Origin: Siphonodentalium dalli
Taxonomy: Eukaryota; Mollusca; Scaphopoda; Gadilida; Siphonodentaliidae
DNA: 64,000 nucleotides
Direction of reading: 5' to 3'
Assembly (NCBI GenBank): GCA_032622095.1
Contig: CP136065.1
Location: forward strand, 98,711,343 to 98,775,342
The notes beneath the pieces were generated by a model that did no database searches, was not told where the DNA came from, and was given only the letters and a program-made list of their open reading frames with translations. Shown piece by piece: positions 37,866 through 48,525 of the stretch. Within the stretch, counting starts at the first letter, position 1, and each line of letters begins with the position of its first letter. Both the position numbers and the translations under genes were made by a program.

Positions 37866-38174
37866 AACTACATCGTAGTTAGCAAAATAGTTCCTATGTC
37901 ACATTGATTTAAAATTGTAAGTTGTCATGATGTAAATTAGATATGAGGAAAATTGCTTGCATTTCAATCAAATGTAGTATTGTAGCTTGCCAGTGTTATA
38001 TAAACTAGGAAACATAATTATGAATGGTAATAATGTATGCATCACTACGCGTGACGCATATTCCTTGTAGCTTCGTGTTTGTGTATCTCGGTGTGGATAC
38101 ACATTCAAAGTAAACAGCGGAGTATTTGAATTGGATGAACAAATCAAAAATAATAATTATGGCATAAATAAAAT

Positions 38175-38280
38175 AAACGCATAGTAGCCGAGAGTACAAA
38201 ATTTTCACCACCTTTGGCGAGTGGTTAAAACAACAATTCCACTCGTGGTGAAAATTTGGTATTCTCGGCTACTATGGGTG
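38175..38280. mobile_element. Foldback MITE
   Basis: 'catagtagccgagagtacaa' and 'aattttcaccacc' pair with 'ggtggtgaaaatt'-like sequence and 'attctcggctactatg' at the right. The loop is short. It sits between two micro-exon copies. Confidence 0.75.
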
Positions 38281-38369
38281 TATTATATATATCACACACT
38301 CCAAATTAAGGAGAAATGGCTGAAACGACATTAATCGCTAATAAATAAATAAATCAATCAGTCATACAG

Positions 38370-38725
38370 CTGGTAGTAATACTATTACTGATAGTTCTCA
38401 AGTGAGGACCAGTCGTTTGACATAAGACACTTACCTCTTCTCGTTGTTGGCATTCTGAAACCTGAAATTTACAAACAGAGGTTAGTGTCTATGAATGACC
38501 CCAGGAGTCATTACGTCTAGGAATTTATATAGTGACCAATGTGTCTACGGATTGACCATACCATAGTATATGTAGCATACTTCCGATGAAACTAACAATT
38601 TAAAACCGAAAGAAAAGATGAAAGTTAAATAGGAACATGTTGTCTGTTATAATTATGTCATTATATTCCATATATTGGCAGTTTTTGCGCTTTTGATTTG
38701 GAAGGGGTTGACGAGTATACCGACA
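38370..38725. repeat. Direct repeat unit M, copy 2
   Basis: Second copy of the unit described at 36900-37265, in the same orientation, carrying the 27-nt exon version. Confidence 0.85.
38435..38461 (-). CDS. Candidate 27-nt micro-exon (unit M1, copy 2)
   Basis: Acceptor 'tttgtaaatttcag', 27 nt in phase 0, then GAG|GTAAGT. It reads VSECQQREE. Compared with its sister copies it has lost exactly six bases, so the frame is kept. It gains a cysteine. The donor here is the strongest of the three copies. Confidence 0.6.
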
Positions 38726-39199
38726 TAAAAACCAGTCTCATCTACCGAGAGGCATACACAAACTCATGTACAATTTATTTGTCCGACAACTGCCCGACGA
38801 AGGCATTGTCAGGAGTATTGGAGGAGGTGTCACCTTCACCCCAACTGTAGTATACGGCAACAGCACTTATTAAAAGTAATTAAATAGAGTTGTAAGTCAG
38901 TGTGACATCTCTCTATATACTATATCCAGTGACATATACCTATTTCCCGTTATCGAAATAGGTAGATAAATACACGAACTACCTTTCTACGAGCGTTATA
39001 TGTTCCAGAAACGTTGAATACGGTGTTTGTATCCCAAACAAAAACAGCCATATGCACAGCGTGGCACAGAAAGTGAGTTTGTTTCAGTATGTGCGAAAAC
39101 TTGAAAACAGCTGGAAAATATCTATGACCACAGGAAGTATTTTTCAGAGAATATGATGCCGGTATATCAATATTTCGTGTATTTGTCAACATATCTTAT

Positions 39200-39430
39200 A
39201 CATCCTTACAAATTACGTAGATATGACCCATCCATGTCCGTTTAAAAAAGTACAAAAAATTAAAGTTGAGAAACAACTCTCGCATCCAGAGTTTCAGGAT
39301 ATTGCTGGACCTCGACTGTCAGCTGAACATCGAATATTTCCTGTGGTTGTGTCCGCAAGGAAATGCGTTGATGCCAGCACCCAGACAGAGAGTCGAAACA
39401 ATGTAGTCAACCAACCATACATCTGTTAGT
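39200..39430 (+). pseudogene. LINE ORF1 fragment
   Basis: The plus-strand frame reads MTHPCPFKKVQKIKVEKQLS then HPEFQDIAGPRLS. This resembles the segment following the last zinc knuckle in LINE ORF1 and the relic at 26071-26690 (CP....F..E..LS....I.GPR.S). Only about 65 residues remain. Confidence 0.55.
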
Positions 39431-39600
39431 AATACTGTTACTAATAGTTACGAATCAAGGACCAGTCGTTTTTCTAAAAGACGCTTACCTCTGGGTAATC
39501 TCCGTGGTCGGGGCCTGAACCCTGAAATGTATAAACATCGGTTAGTGTCTACGAAAGACCACACGCGTCATTACATCTAGAGTGATCACTGCGGATACGA
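39415..39600. repeat. Direct repeat unit M, copy 3 (partial)
   Basis: Matches the exon-proximal part of the unit at 36900-37265 and 38370-38725 (ggaccagtcgtt..., cggttagtgtctac..., gtcattac.tctag). Confidence 0.8.
39489..39521 (-). CDS. Candidate 33-nt micro-exon (unit M1, copy 3)
   Basis: Acceptor 'tttatacatttcag', 33 nt in phase 0, then GAG|GTAAGC. It reads GSGPDHGDYPE. Against copy 1 there are eight base differences in 33, and seven fall in codons that change the residue. Its context (same strand, same phase, conserved splice sites) supports a real exon rather than chance. Confidence 0.6.
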
Positions 39601-39807
39601 ATCGTCTGTGCTATCCCAAAAAATTGCCTGTGACCATGGGAAGTATTTTTCAGTGCAAATGAAGCCGGTATATCAATATTTCGTGTATTTTGTCAACCTA
39701 CATTATTCCTCCTTCCAAAGCTCGAATGAACCATGTCCGTTGATATACTCTATCGAAAACATTGATTATATTTCAAAGAATTCGCTCTTCACTTTACCAA
39801 CCACGGA

Positions 39808-40428
39808 CGTCTGATCAGTGATTAAAGATACGGACGTCTGGTCAGTGCTCAAAGATACGGACGTCTGATCAGTGCTTAAAGATACGGACGTCTGATCAGT
39901 GCTTAAAGATACGGACGTCTGGTCAGTGCTTAAAGATACGGACGTCTGGTCAGTGCTTAAAGATACGGACGTCTGATCAGTACTTACAGATACGGACGTC
40001 TGATCAGCTCTTAAAGATACGGACGTCTGACCAGCGCTTAAAGATACGGACGTCTGGTCAGTGCTTAAAGATACGGACGTCTGGTCAGTGCTTAAAGATA
40101 CGGACGTCTGATCAGTACTTAAAGATACGGACGTCTGATCAGCGCTTAAAGGTATGGACGTCTGACCAGCGCTTAAAGATACGGACGTCTGATCAGTGCT
40201 TAAAGATACGGACGTCTGATCAGTGCTTAAAGATACGAACGTCTGATCAGCGCTTAAAGATACGGACGTCTGATCAGTGCTTAAAGATAAGGACGTCTGA
40301 TCAGTGCTTAAAGATACGGACGTCTGATCAGTGCTTAAAGATACGGACGTCTGGTCAGTGATTAAAGATACGGACGTCTGATCACTGCTTAAAGATACGG
40401 ACGTCTGGTCAGTGCTTAAGGGACTCAA
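39808..40428 (-). repeat. 27-bp minisatellite, about 23 copies, open on the minus strand
   Basis: The unit starts 'gatacggacgtctgatcag' and is 27 bp throughout, a multiple of three. The minus strand therefore has a 220-residue frame of a nine-residue repeat (STDQTSVSL) ending in VVGKVKSEFFEI. Openness alone is weak evidence, because one plus-strand frame of the unit is open too. Ser/Thr-rich repeats would suit a mucin-like segment. A possible donor (GGTTG|GTAAAG) follows the array, but the possible acceptor upstream (agtcccttaag) is weak. It lies between micro-exons on the same strand. Confidence 0.85.
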
Positions 40429-40466
40429 TGCCTTCCAAGTGGGTTCATGCGAAATGACACAATAGT

Positions 40467-40605
40467 TGCCTTAAGTAATCGACTCCTGAACCACATCAGA
40501 ATTATGGGTAACTTTTCAGGATTTAGTCGGAAATACGGCTTGTTGCCATTCATCGGAAAGTTCAATATTTTGCGTGGTTAAGGGGTCGATTACTTAGGGT
40601 GTATA
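40467..40605. mobile_element. Foldback MITE, copy C2 (diverged)
   Basis: 'taagtaatcgactcctgaacc' at the left faces 'ggttaaggggtcgattactta' at the right. The interior words 'attatgggtaacttttcagga' match C1 at 13555-13696. Confidence 0.75.
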
Positions 40606-40757
40606 AAACAATATAAAAAGGCACATGAAAATATAGATTGTTCTTATATCCATTAGTAATAATTATCCAATAGTGAAATTTCGCATATCAAAACTATTGT
40701 TATGTAAACAGTGGAATTATTTAAGCAAGTCCAATTAGTCCAATTAGACACCAAAGT

Positions 40758-41259
40758 TTAAAGGCACGTGCGGCCTTAGTTGTCGAAAATATTCATATTT
40801 GTTCCAATCACCGTAAACAGAAAAACATTAAAACGCATACAGTTTCGTTCATATATACCATGACCATCGCGTAAACAGCATGTTATCATAAAGACCTACT
40901 ATGTTTTACCTAAGCAAGAGCCTGCTTGTGTTATAGAAGACAGCACAATGCTACTGGCTAATCACACACAAATGGCAGAAACGCTCTTTATTAGATCCAT
41001 ATAAGGAATTCACCAACAAAGAACGCTCTTTATGTTTACCATCATAATATAAACAAACACCAGAAAAGTAACTTTTTAAGCTTTTGTTTACACAACACTG
41101 GTCAAACATATGACAATAAGATACTGTTTATGCGATATTTCTTATTTGTATACGGACAAAGTCTGTCTAAATTTTGATGTTCTTTCTGTTTGTGGCGGTT
41201 TTTGTCGGGTGGAAATATTTTCACAGCATACCCACCGCCAAGGCCAACCGTACCTTTAA
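40758..41259. mobile_element. TTAA-type MITE, copy A3, with preserved empty site
   Basis: 502 bp between TTAA (40758-40761) and TTAA (41256-41259). The ends are AGGCACGTGCGG and its partner CCGTACCT. The duplicated segment at 48.7 kb reads 'aaagtttaatcaaac' with a single TTAA at this point, so it shows the uninterrupted site. That proves a precise TTAA insertion after the segmental duplication. Confidence 0.92.
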
Positions 41260-41268
41260 TCAAACTTG

Positions 41269-41851
41269 TGTTGTTAAATATATATGTAAAAGTGTCGAAA
41301 AGCGGTGGTCGGTTGTTTAAACACTCCATCACCAGGTACATAACTGACGACGATTCCAGTGATATTTAGCATTTTACTGCAGACTTACACCTACACTTAC
41401 ATTCTACAACTGCTTACTCATGTACATAACTATAAATTTCAAAATTAACCCTTTCGAAAACTCGCGGCATATGCTTACGTTCCTAATTTCTAAATTTGTA
41501 ACACCTAACTATGTACCACACTCCCATCTTTTACTGAAACTACCGGTATGGGACAATCATGAAACTAAAAAATATTTTAATACTCTACGTATAACAAGTT
41601 CATTTATGATAGTGCGTGATTCTACGATACTGGTACGCATACTCTGTCATATGTATACCTATATTTTCCAAATTTCAAAACACCAGGCATACCTCTATTA
41701 TGCTCCTATTTTACTGACTATGGAATTGTCCAAGTTGCGCTTCGGAATGTGTACCTAGATAATGATCACCTTTGTCCATGTTACCGAAGACAGGTTTACC
41801 CTTGTATTATGTGGTGTTCCCAGCCCCCGCCGGATCTCTATATTTTATAAC
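41269..41851. mobile_element. Insertion of unknown class with 18-bp duplicated target
   Basis: Absent from the sister segment at 48.7 kb. Flanked at the right by 'caaagtttaatcaaacttg' (41851-41869). The same string is at the left but is split by MITE A3. An 18-19 bp target duplication is in the range of non-LTR retrotransposition, though I see neither poly(A) tail nor reverse transcriptase motifs. The 112-residue plus-strand frame inside has no recognised family. Confidence 0.65.
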
Positions 41852-42285
41852 AAAGTTTAATCAAACTTGATGGTAAATATCGGTAAAAGGTAAATATTCT
41901 GAAAATCATATTCATACTAAGCTATTTGAACTTACTACACGACTAGCGATGTTTGTTTAATAATCACTGTAATAATTTTGTTTGCATAACAATGGTTTCG
42001 ACACTCGACATTTCGTTATTGGAGAACTATCAATATTAAATATAAGAACACAGTTGATCGATTTCTCCATGTTCTTCTTGGTGTTGTGATGTTTTACATA
42101 TTTTTGTTATTTATGTACATTTGCCCACTGTGAGTGCCTTGGTTCCATTTAAGTGTTTTTTTTCGGAATCGGTTGATTGAATTTGAAACAGATTCATGCG
42201 CACGATATAAGTTCAATGCGATGACGTATGGTCACTAATAAAACGTCAATTATATGCGATATACGCGTAGATATGATAAACTTAC

Positions 42286-42330
42286 CTCCTGACATTGCTG
42301 AACGTATTGTGCCAAACGCAGGCGGGCGTC
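42286..42330 (-). CDS. Candidate 45-nt micro-exon (unit M2, copy 1)
   Basis: Acceptor 'tatcttttccag', 45 nt in phase 0, then GAG|GTAAGT. It reads DARLRLAQYVQQCQE, an amphipathic-looking, Gln-rich peptide with one cysteine. The sister exon at 49137-49181 keeps every splice base. The product function is unknown. Confidence 0.65.
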
Positions 42331-42924
42331 CTGGAAAAGATAAGATATGTAAGCAAGCAACAGGTTCGCGTATGTTCTCGGTCATTTACAAAATAACCCT
42401 TTCTATACTAAATACTCATTGACGAGTAGTTCCCTTAAGATATATTCAGAAAATAAGTTCAACAAACAACCAGGTCGTTTGTTGAACTTCTCATTTGAAT
42501 ATTCCCCATCAATGAATATGAATCCTTCTGCACTTGTATTATCTTTTCGTATGTACATGTATGTGGTCTGCTGTTTTCTTTTTCTGAACACCGCTCCAAA
42601 TTAGTTGATAGTCCAATCCAATGTATACTGTTATAGCTGAATGGGAGAATCCATTTAGTATAGAGCTGGTTAATTAATATTATAGCGTGAGCTTACGATT
42701 GTTTTCTCACTTAATAGCAACCACAAGCGCACGAAGCGCGCGTTGGTGTTCATACCTTAGGCGCAGGTGAATGATGACATCATATATTTGTTTCTATATT
42801 TTCCATAGCGATGAGCCAAATTCAGGAGGCGTGTACGTTTTATCGTAAAAAATGACACGTGACTTCCGGTTAGATACTGTCTGGAGACTGCCAATGCGCG
42901 TACCCGGCTATGAAATTGGCGACT

Positions 42925-43550
42925 TCGCGTCGGCGCAATGTCGCTCCACCACAGTGCAATTTCGCTTCTGTGCAGTGCAATGTCGCCGCTCCGCAGTGAA
43001 ATTGCGCTTTAGTGCAGCGCAAAGTCGCCGCACCTCAGTGCAATTACGCTTCAGTGCAGCGCGATGTCGCAGTGCAATTGTGCTTCAGTGCAGCACAAAG
43101 TCGCCGCACCGCAGTACAATTGCGCTTCATTGCAGCGCAAATTCGCCGCACCACAGTGCAATTGCGCTTTATTGCAGCGCAATTGCGCCGCACCACAGTG
43201 CAATTGCGCTTCAGTGCAAAGCAATGTCGTCGCAGTGCAGTTGCGCTTCAGTTCAGCGCAATTTCGCTGCAATACAGTGCGAATGCGCTTCAGTACATTC
43301 CAATGTCGCTGCAGTTTAATGTAATTGCACGTCATTGTAGCGCAATTTCGCTGCAACGCTGCGAAATTGGGATGCGTTGCTATTAAGTGCAATGCAGCGC
43401 AATAGTCAGAGTGTGTGCATTTGGCCGCCGAAACCACGCTGGTTCTTGTTCGTTACAGCGTGCTCGCTGGATCGCATATGCACAGCGCAATTTCGCTTAA
43501 TCTCAGCGCAATTCCGCTTGAGCACAGCGCAATTGCACTTGAGTGCAATC
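42925..43550. repeat. GC-richer minisatellite of 'gcgcaattgcgc'-type words
   Basis: Diverged units of roughly 40-48 bp carry 'cagtgcaattgcgcttcagt', 'gcagcgcaat' and 'gtcgccgcacc'. The repeat gives Cys/Arg-rich frames of 85-155 residues in several frames and on both strands at once. That is typical of a simple array and not evidence of coding. Confidence 0.85.
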
Positions 43551-45030
43551 GTTCTTAGGTTAGTAGTCAAATGTGTGTGCATGCATGGTGTGTAGGCATT
43601 ATGAATTATCATATATATAAATAAAATGATAACCGTTTTCGCAAAAGATATATGCGAAAAAAACACAACGCAAATGTGCCTACTTCACAATCAAATCAGC
43701 ACAGTGAAATAGCCAAGGGTGTACCCTTTCCAGTGATCCATAGCACTACCTCGTGTGTTAAGACTGCTTAGTTATTGCGTTTTGTAATAACGCACCCGCC
43801 TCTTTAATAGCGGCATTTAATTTCCCTCCAGACAAATGGCTTAACGTGATAGGCGAACACAGTTTCCATAAATTTCCGTCTCGCAAAGAATTGGCGGCAC
43901 AAAAGTTTCATCGGCATATCATTTCGCTCGAGATAAATAATTGAACCAATCTAGCCTAACACGGCGAAATGCTTCCACGGTTTCCGTCGCGCGAAAGGAA
44001 TTGGCCGCCTGCCAGCTACTCCAATCGAGATCGCTATGCAAGTTTTTTTTTAAATCTTTTGTCAGCGATGGTGTCAGCGATGAAGTACGATTCGATGTCA
44101 ATTTTAACATGGGTCGACATGGTGGGAGAAGTCGAGATCGGACCTCAACCAAATTTGTTGTCAAGTTGATGTGGGGGGCTTATATGACCTTGACACTAAA
44201 ATGACCTTGTCCTTTGTTAAAAGACATCGCACTGAAAGGGCTATTTTGCTAGATATGTGTTGCGATGTACGCGCTTATGTCAATATTCAGAGGCCTCGTA
44301 TAGCTATCCTTGATAAATATACCGGTATCAAGGAGGCTCCTACATACTTGAATCTGTATCTGACGAACAGACACATGGGATTACGATATCAAGTTGACCT
44401 TGACCTCCATAGAGATTAACATAGGAGACGAGTGGAATTGTGGGTAAAAATCGCGATTTGGAGATGCGCATATTAACGGGAGCTGTATATTGAATTTAAT
44501 GTCTTCTGTCCCGTGTCACACAGACCCGACCCAATGAACTAAATATCGGCAAAAAAAATACTTTTCAGGTATAGACCATTTTTTCAAGTAAAATGCAACT
44601 ATCATTGGTAAAATGTGTCTAGTGTTTTGGTCTATCTTAAATGTGTCACACTACGGTATATATAGACCGAATTGCTCAAGATGGCTTCAAAAATGGCAAC
44701 CAAATTTGTAAAAAGTTTTTTTTTACATATATCCTGAACATTATTCTCTGTGTTATCCGAAAAGGTAGTACATTGTGACTCACTTGGTTATTATACGTGT
44801 TAGTTAATTAACTGACAACTATATGTTCTATTCTGGTTGTCCCAGTTCCGTATGGGGCATGACAAATTCATTTTAAAGTATGGAATTTTGAATATATCCT
44901 CTTTTGTGATTCTGGCCATATTATTGAATGGAAATGGGCAGAACGTTGAGACGGAACCGATATGAACCATACTCTGTGGCTATTCTGGTCCATTATGGTA
45001 AAAGAAAATATCAACTGGATTTAGGGTGGA
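43551..45030. other. Non-coding stretch
   Basis: Frames of 80-87 residues at 43919-44419 on both strands have no recognisable motif. No element ends were seen. Confidence 0.4.
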
Positions 45031-45039
45031 TGCCAAGAT

Positions 45040-46690
45040 GGTAGTCAGGGAGTTACTCTATGATCACAGTTGAGGTGAATAGGTATACAGGGAGTTATTG
45101 TATGTCATGAATGATGTGAATAAGTATACAAGGAGTGACTATATGGTTATGTGTGGGTTGTCCATTGTAAGATGTATAGGTATACAGGGAGAGATCATGG
45201 TCATGTGTGAGGTGAATCGGTATGAATGGAGTGACTCTATGTTGTATGGTTGTGTATATCCAGTACGGGTGCACCCGATGTGCCTGAATGGACATTGATG
45301 TGGTGTATGGATATAGTTACATGGCCATCTATGTGTTGATTATGTAAGGTCATGGGTGGGATGTACATGTGTTGTCTGTATGATCATGGATGGGGTGTGT
45401 GGATACATAGGGAGTTATTTTATGGTTACGGGTAATGTGTATATGTATACATGGAATGACTGTACGGTCATGATTGACGTGTATATGCATACCTGGAGTA
45501 AGCTGGGTGGAGATTATGGAGCGTGTGGGTATATATGGAGTGTCCTTGTGGTATATATTTATATATCTCGTGGATGTATTATCATTGGTGGGTGTATAGG
45601 GATTAGCTATATGATCATCGATGGCGTGTATGATTATACAGTGAGTTGCTGAATTGTCATGTGTGAGTCTATATGCAAGTATGGAAGGTATGATTGGTCG
45701 TGTGTACAGGTTTTTTGTATATCTGGAAGGGCTGAATGGCCATTGGTGAGGTGTATATGTATCCCTGGAGTGACTCTGATCTAGGGTGGGCTGCATATGT
45801 ATATATCGAGTGGTTATATGACTATGTGTCGAATAGGTATACATGTAGTGACTGTATGGTCAATGGTGATATGAGTACATGTAGATATACACGGAGTGAC
45901 TATGATAATAAATGTAATGAATATCTATACAGGGAGTGACTAAATGGCCATGTGTCAGGTGTATGAGTATACCCGGTGTTCCTGCTTGGTGACTCGTGGC
46001 GGTATGGTCATGTGTATGGTATACGGGTTGCTATATGGTCATGGGCGAGGGTTATGTGTATATAGCGAGTGGCTATATGGCCATGGGTGAGGTGCATATG
46101 CATACATGGAGTGACTTTTCTGACATAGCTGGGGTGTATTAGTATATCTTGTGTCGCTATTCGGCTATGGTGCGACACATAGGGATACATGGAGTGACAT
46201 AGCCAATGGTGATGTGAATATGTATACAAGGATTGACCATGATCATGTATGGATGTTTTGAATAGGTACACACGGGGTGACTATATGGACATATGTCAGG
46301 TAAAGGAGTATACCAGGTGGCATGGGTGAGGGTATGTGTATGAAGCGAGTGGCTATATGGCCATTGGTGAGGTGCATATGTATACCTGGAGTGACTCTAT
46401 GGTCATTGTTGTGGTGTTGATGTATATATTGAATGTCTATTTGACCATCTGTGTGGAGAATAGGTATACAGGGGATTACCGTATGGCCAATCGTGAGGTG
46501 AATGCATGGGTATACACGGAGTGACTAGATGGTTATGGGTGATGTTTAGGAGTATACCCGGTGGGCCTCCATTGTGACTCATGGATGTATGGTCCTCCGT
46601 GGTAATGTGTCAGGTGTACGTATAAACATTGGGTCACTATATTGTTGTGTCTGTGGTGTTTATGTATATATGGAATGACTGTGTGATAAT
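45040..46690 (+). repeat. Satellite array, about 50-bp degenerate unit, forward orientation
   Basis: Units of the type 'ggagtgactatatggtcatg' plus 'tgtgaggtgtatatgtataca' follow each other for 1.6 kb with strong drift. Reading frames up to 164 residues here are artefacts of the repeat. Confidence 0.85.
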
Positions 46691-46699
46691 GGGTGGCTA

Positions 46700-47320
46700 A
46701 CGCTTTCCACGTTTAACGTTTCCCCCATGTACATAAACACCATCAAGATGGAGAACTCTATGACATGACCTCTCTATTGATTAACATATCCTTGAGTTAT
46801 TGTGGAAAGCGATAGCCACCCAAGGTACACATGTACAACCCACCCATTACCCCAAGCACTCCATATGTACATAAACACCACACAACTGACAATATAGTCA
46901 CCCACTTTATACACGTACACCTGACCACACAGCCATACTTGGTTATACCCGTACATACCACAAATGCCGATACAGCCACGATTCACCATGCATGAACACC
47001 AGGTGTATTCCTACACCTGGCACATGACCATATAGTCATTCTATGTATACATATGCACCACATTCACGATCATACATTCACTCAGTGCATACATATTCAT
47101 CTCACTATGGACCATACAGCCACTACATGTATACCTATTCGCCATACCCATGATCATAGGGTCAATCCAGGTATACATGTACACCTCACCAATGGTGAGC
47201 CCTTCCAGATATACGAATACCTACACTCACGACCACTTATACCTTCCGTACTTGCATATACATCTCACACGTGACAATTCAGCAACTCACTGTATAATGT
47301 ATTCATACACGCCGCTCCAA
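46700..47320 (-). repeat. Same satellite, inverted orientation
   Basis: From about 46700 the complement of the unit appears ('catatagtcatt', 'atacacatgtacacc', 'ctcaccaatgg'). The array therefore switches strand and forms a large imperfect head-to-head structure around 46690. Confidence 0.8.
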
Positions 47321-47329
47321 TGATCAGTT

Positions 47330-48153
47330 ATTATACAAAACACAAAATAAAGTCATGTTACTCAACCAGTTCCAAACAATATGAACTGATCTAGAAGATA
47401 TTTGTGAAAAAACGTCATATTTTCAACTTCCGGCGGCCATTTTGGTGGCCATCTTGGAGGGTGAGTTTCAATTTTGCGCCAAAAAAGTGTCATTATGGCT
47501 TAGCTTCACGAAAATATATACATTTGTATACATTTTACTAGATTTTCCCGCCATAATTTGCATAAAACTGACTTAGGGTCTGATCTGAAAAATGGCGGCC
47601 AGGATGGACGCCATCTTGTCTGAAGTCTACACGGCCACTTTTTTTTCTTATTAACATTGCTTAAAAGTTAAAGGACGTAATACGGAACAAAATGAGTGGG
47701 GTGAAGTTAAGTCCCATGGGGCGGGTGCAAGGATACCCCTATTGGCTCCCGGACTGAGAATTATTACGAGAATCGTCGATAAATATACAAAACAGCAATG
47801 TCTTACCGTAGGTACCTGATTAAAATGATGTTAATGTTTCAGAATTATTACTGTGATGATAGTATCATGATACAACGCGGCTTTGAACGTTCCGCGGGGA
47901 GTATATAAGTTTGATTATGTTCAAGGCCAGTTACGTGATTTCATATGACGTTGTACGGTGCCGTATCAACAACCCTCCAGCGAAGAAAACACGAATATTT
48001 TAAAAGCCTTTATTGAACCCTATGGTCATCCAATCGGGCGACAGGCAGTCTATTCGTGTTCGGCACCTTCGAATTATGGTAAAAAAATTGGTTTGACACT
48101 TTTCCGCGGAAATGCTTCTAGAAATGTCTTTTCTGAGAATTACGACTAGACTA
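47330..48153. other. Non-coding stretch
   Basis: No gene. Paired 'ggcggccattttggtggccatcttgg'-type words recur at about 47430 and 47590. Minus strand 47807-47815 looks like a 9-nt exon (VPT) between 'cattttaatcag' and GTAAGA, but it is too short to support. Confidence 0.4.
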
Positions 48154-48525
48154 TTCCGTGAACCGATTCACATCATGCGACCAGCAAAAGGACCGGAACA
48201 TAATGATGGATTTGAAAATTTGAACTTTTAGATTCTAAAAAGCGAAGATTCAAATATAAAATGAACTCTTCAAACTGGCTTAATGAAGATACATGCACAC
48301 TTAGGCCTGCCATTAAGTAGGTGTGTTCTCGTTTGTTCGACAACAAAACAGTTGTCACCCTTGTTTCCGTTTGTCACGGGGATTTGACGCCTGGCCCTCG
48401 GTGACATTCCAGGTCTCGAGCGGGCGACAATTTCCCGTGTCTCAATCAATCGCGGTCGACAACTGTATAATGTTGATTGTGTGTTACCATTGATGTGGCA
48501 ATTAGCTTGTGGTATAACAAGCCCG
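48154..48525. repeat. Direct repeat D, copy 1
   Basis: 372 bp starting 'ttccgtgaaccgattcaca' and ending 'ggtataacaagcccg', nearly identical to 50336-50707. The two copies bracket the segment that carries micro-exon 49137-49181. Confidence 0.92.

Larger units (their letters stand above)
40606..42720. repeat. Segmental duplication S, copy 1 (with insertions)
   Basis: 40606-40757 plus 41851-42720 match 48531-49585 nearly base for base. The copy at 40.6 kb is interrupted by MITE A3 (40758-41259) and by a further 580-bp insertion (41269-41850). It carries the micro-exon 42286-42330. Confidence 0.9.

Noticed and set aside
43012-43437. Long Cys/Arg-rich ORFs on both strands
   Set aside because: They arise in several frames and both strands from the same minisatellite, so they are not coding evidence.
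45350-45844. 164-residue His/Thr/Tyr-rich ORF
   Set aside because: Product of the degenerate 50-bp satellite. The frame drifts and has no start or splice context.
47807-47815. 9-nt exon (VPT) on the minus strand
   Set aside because: Acceptor and donor are passable, but nine bases are too few to separate from chance.
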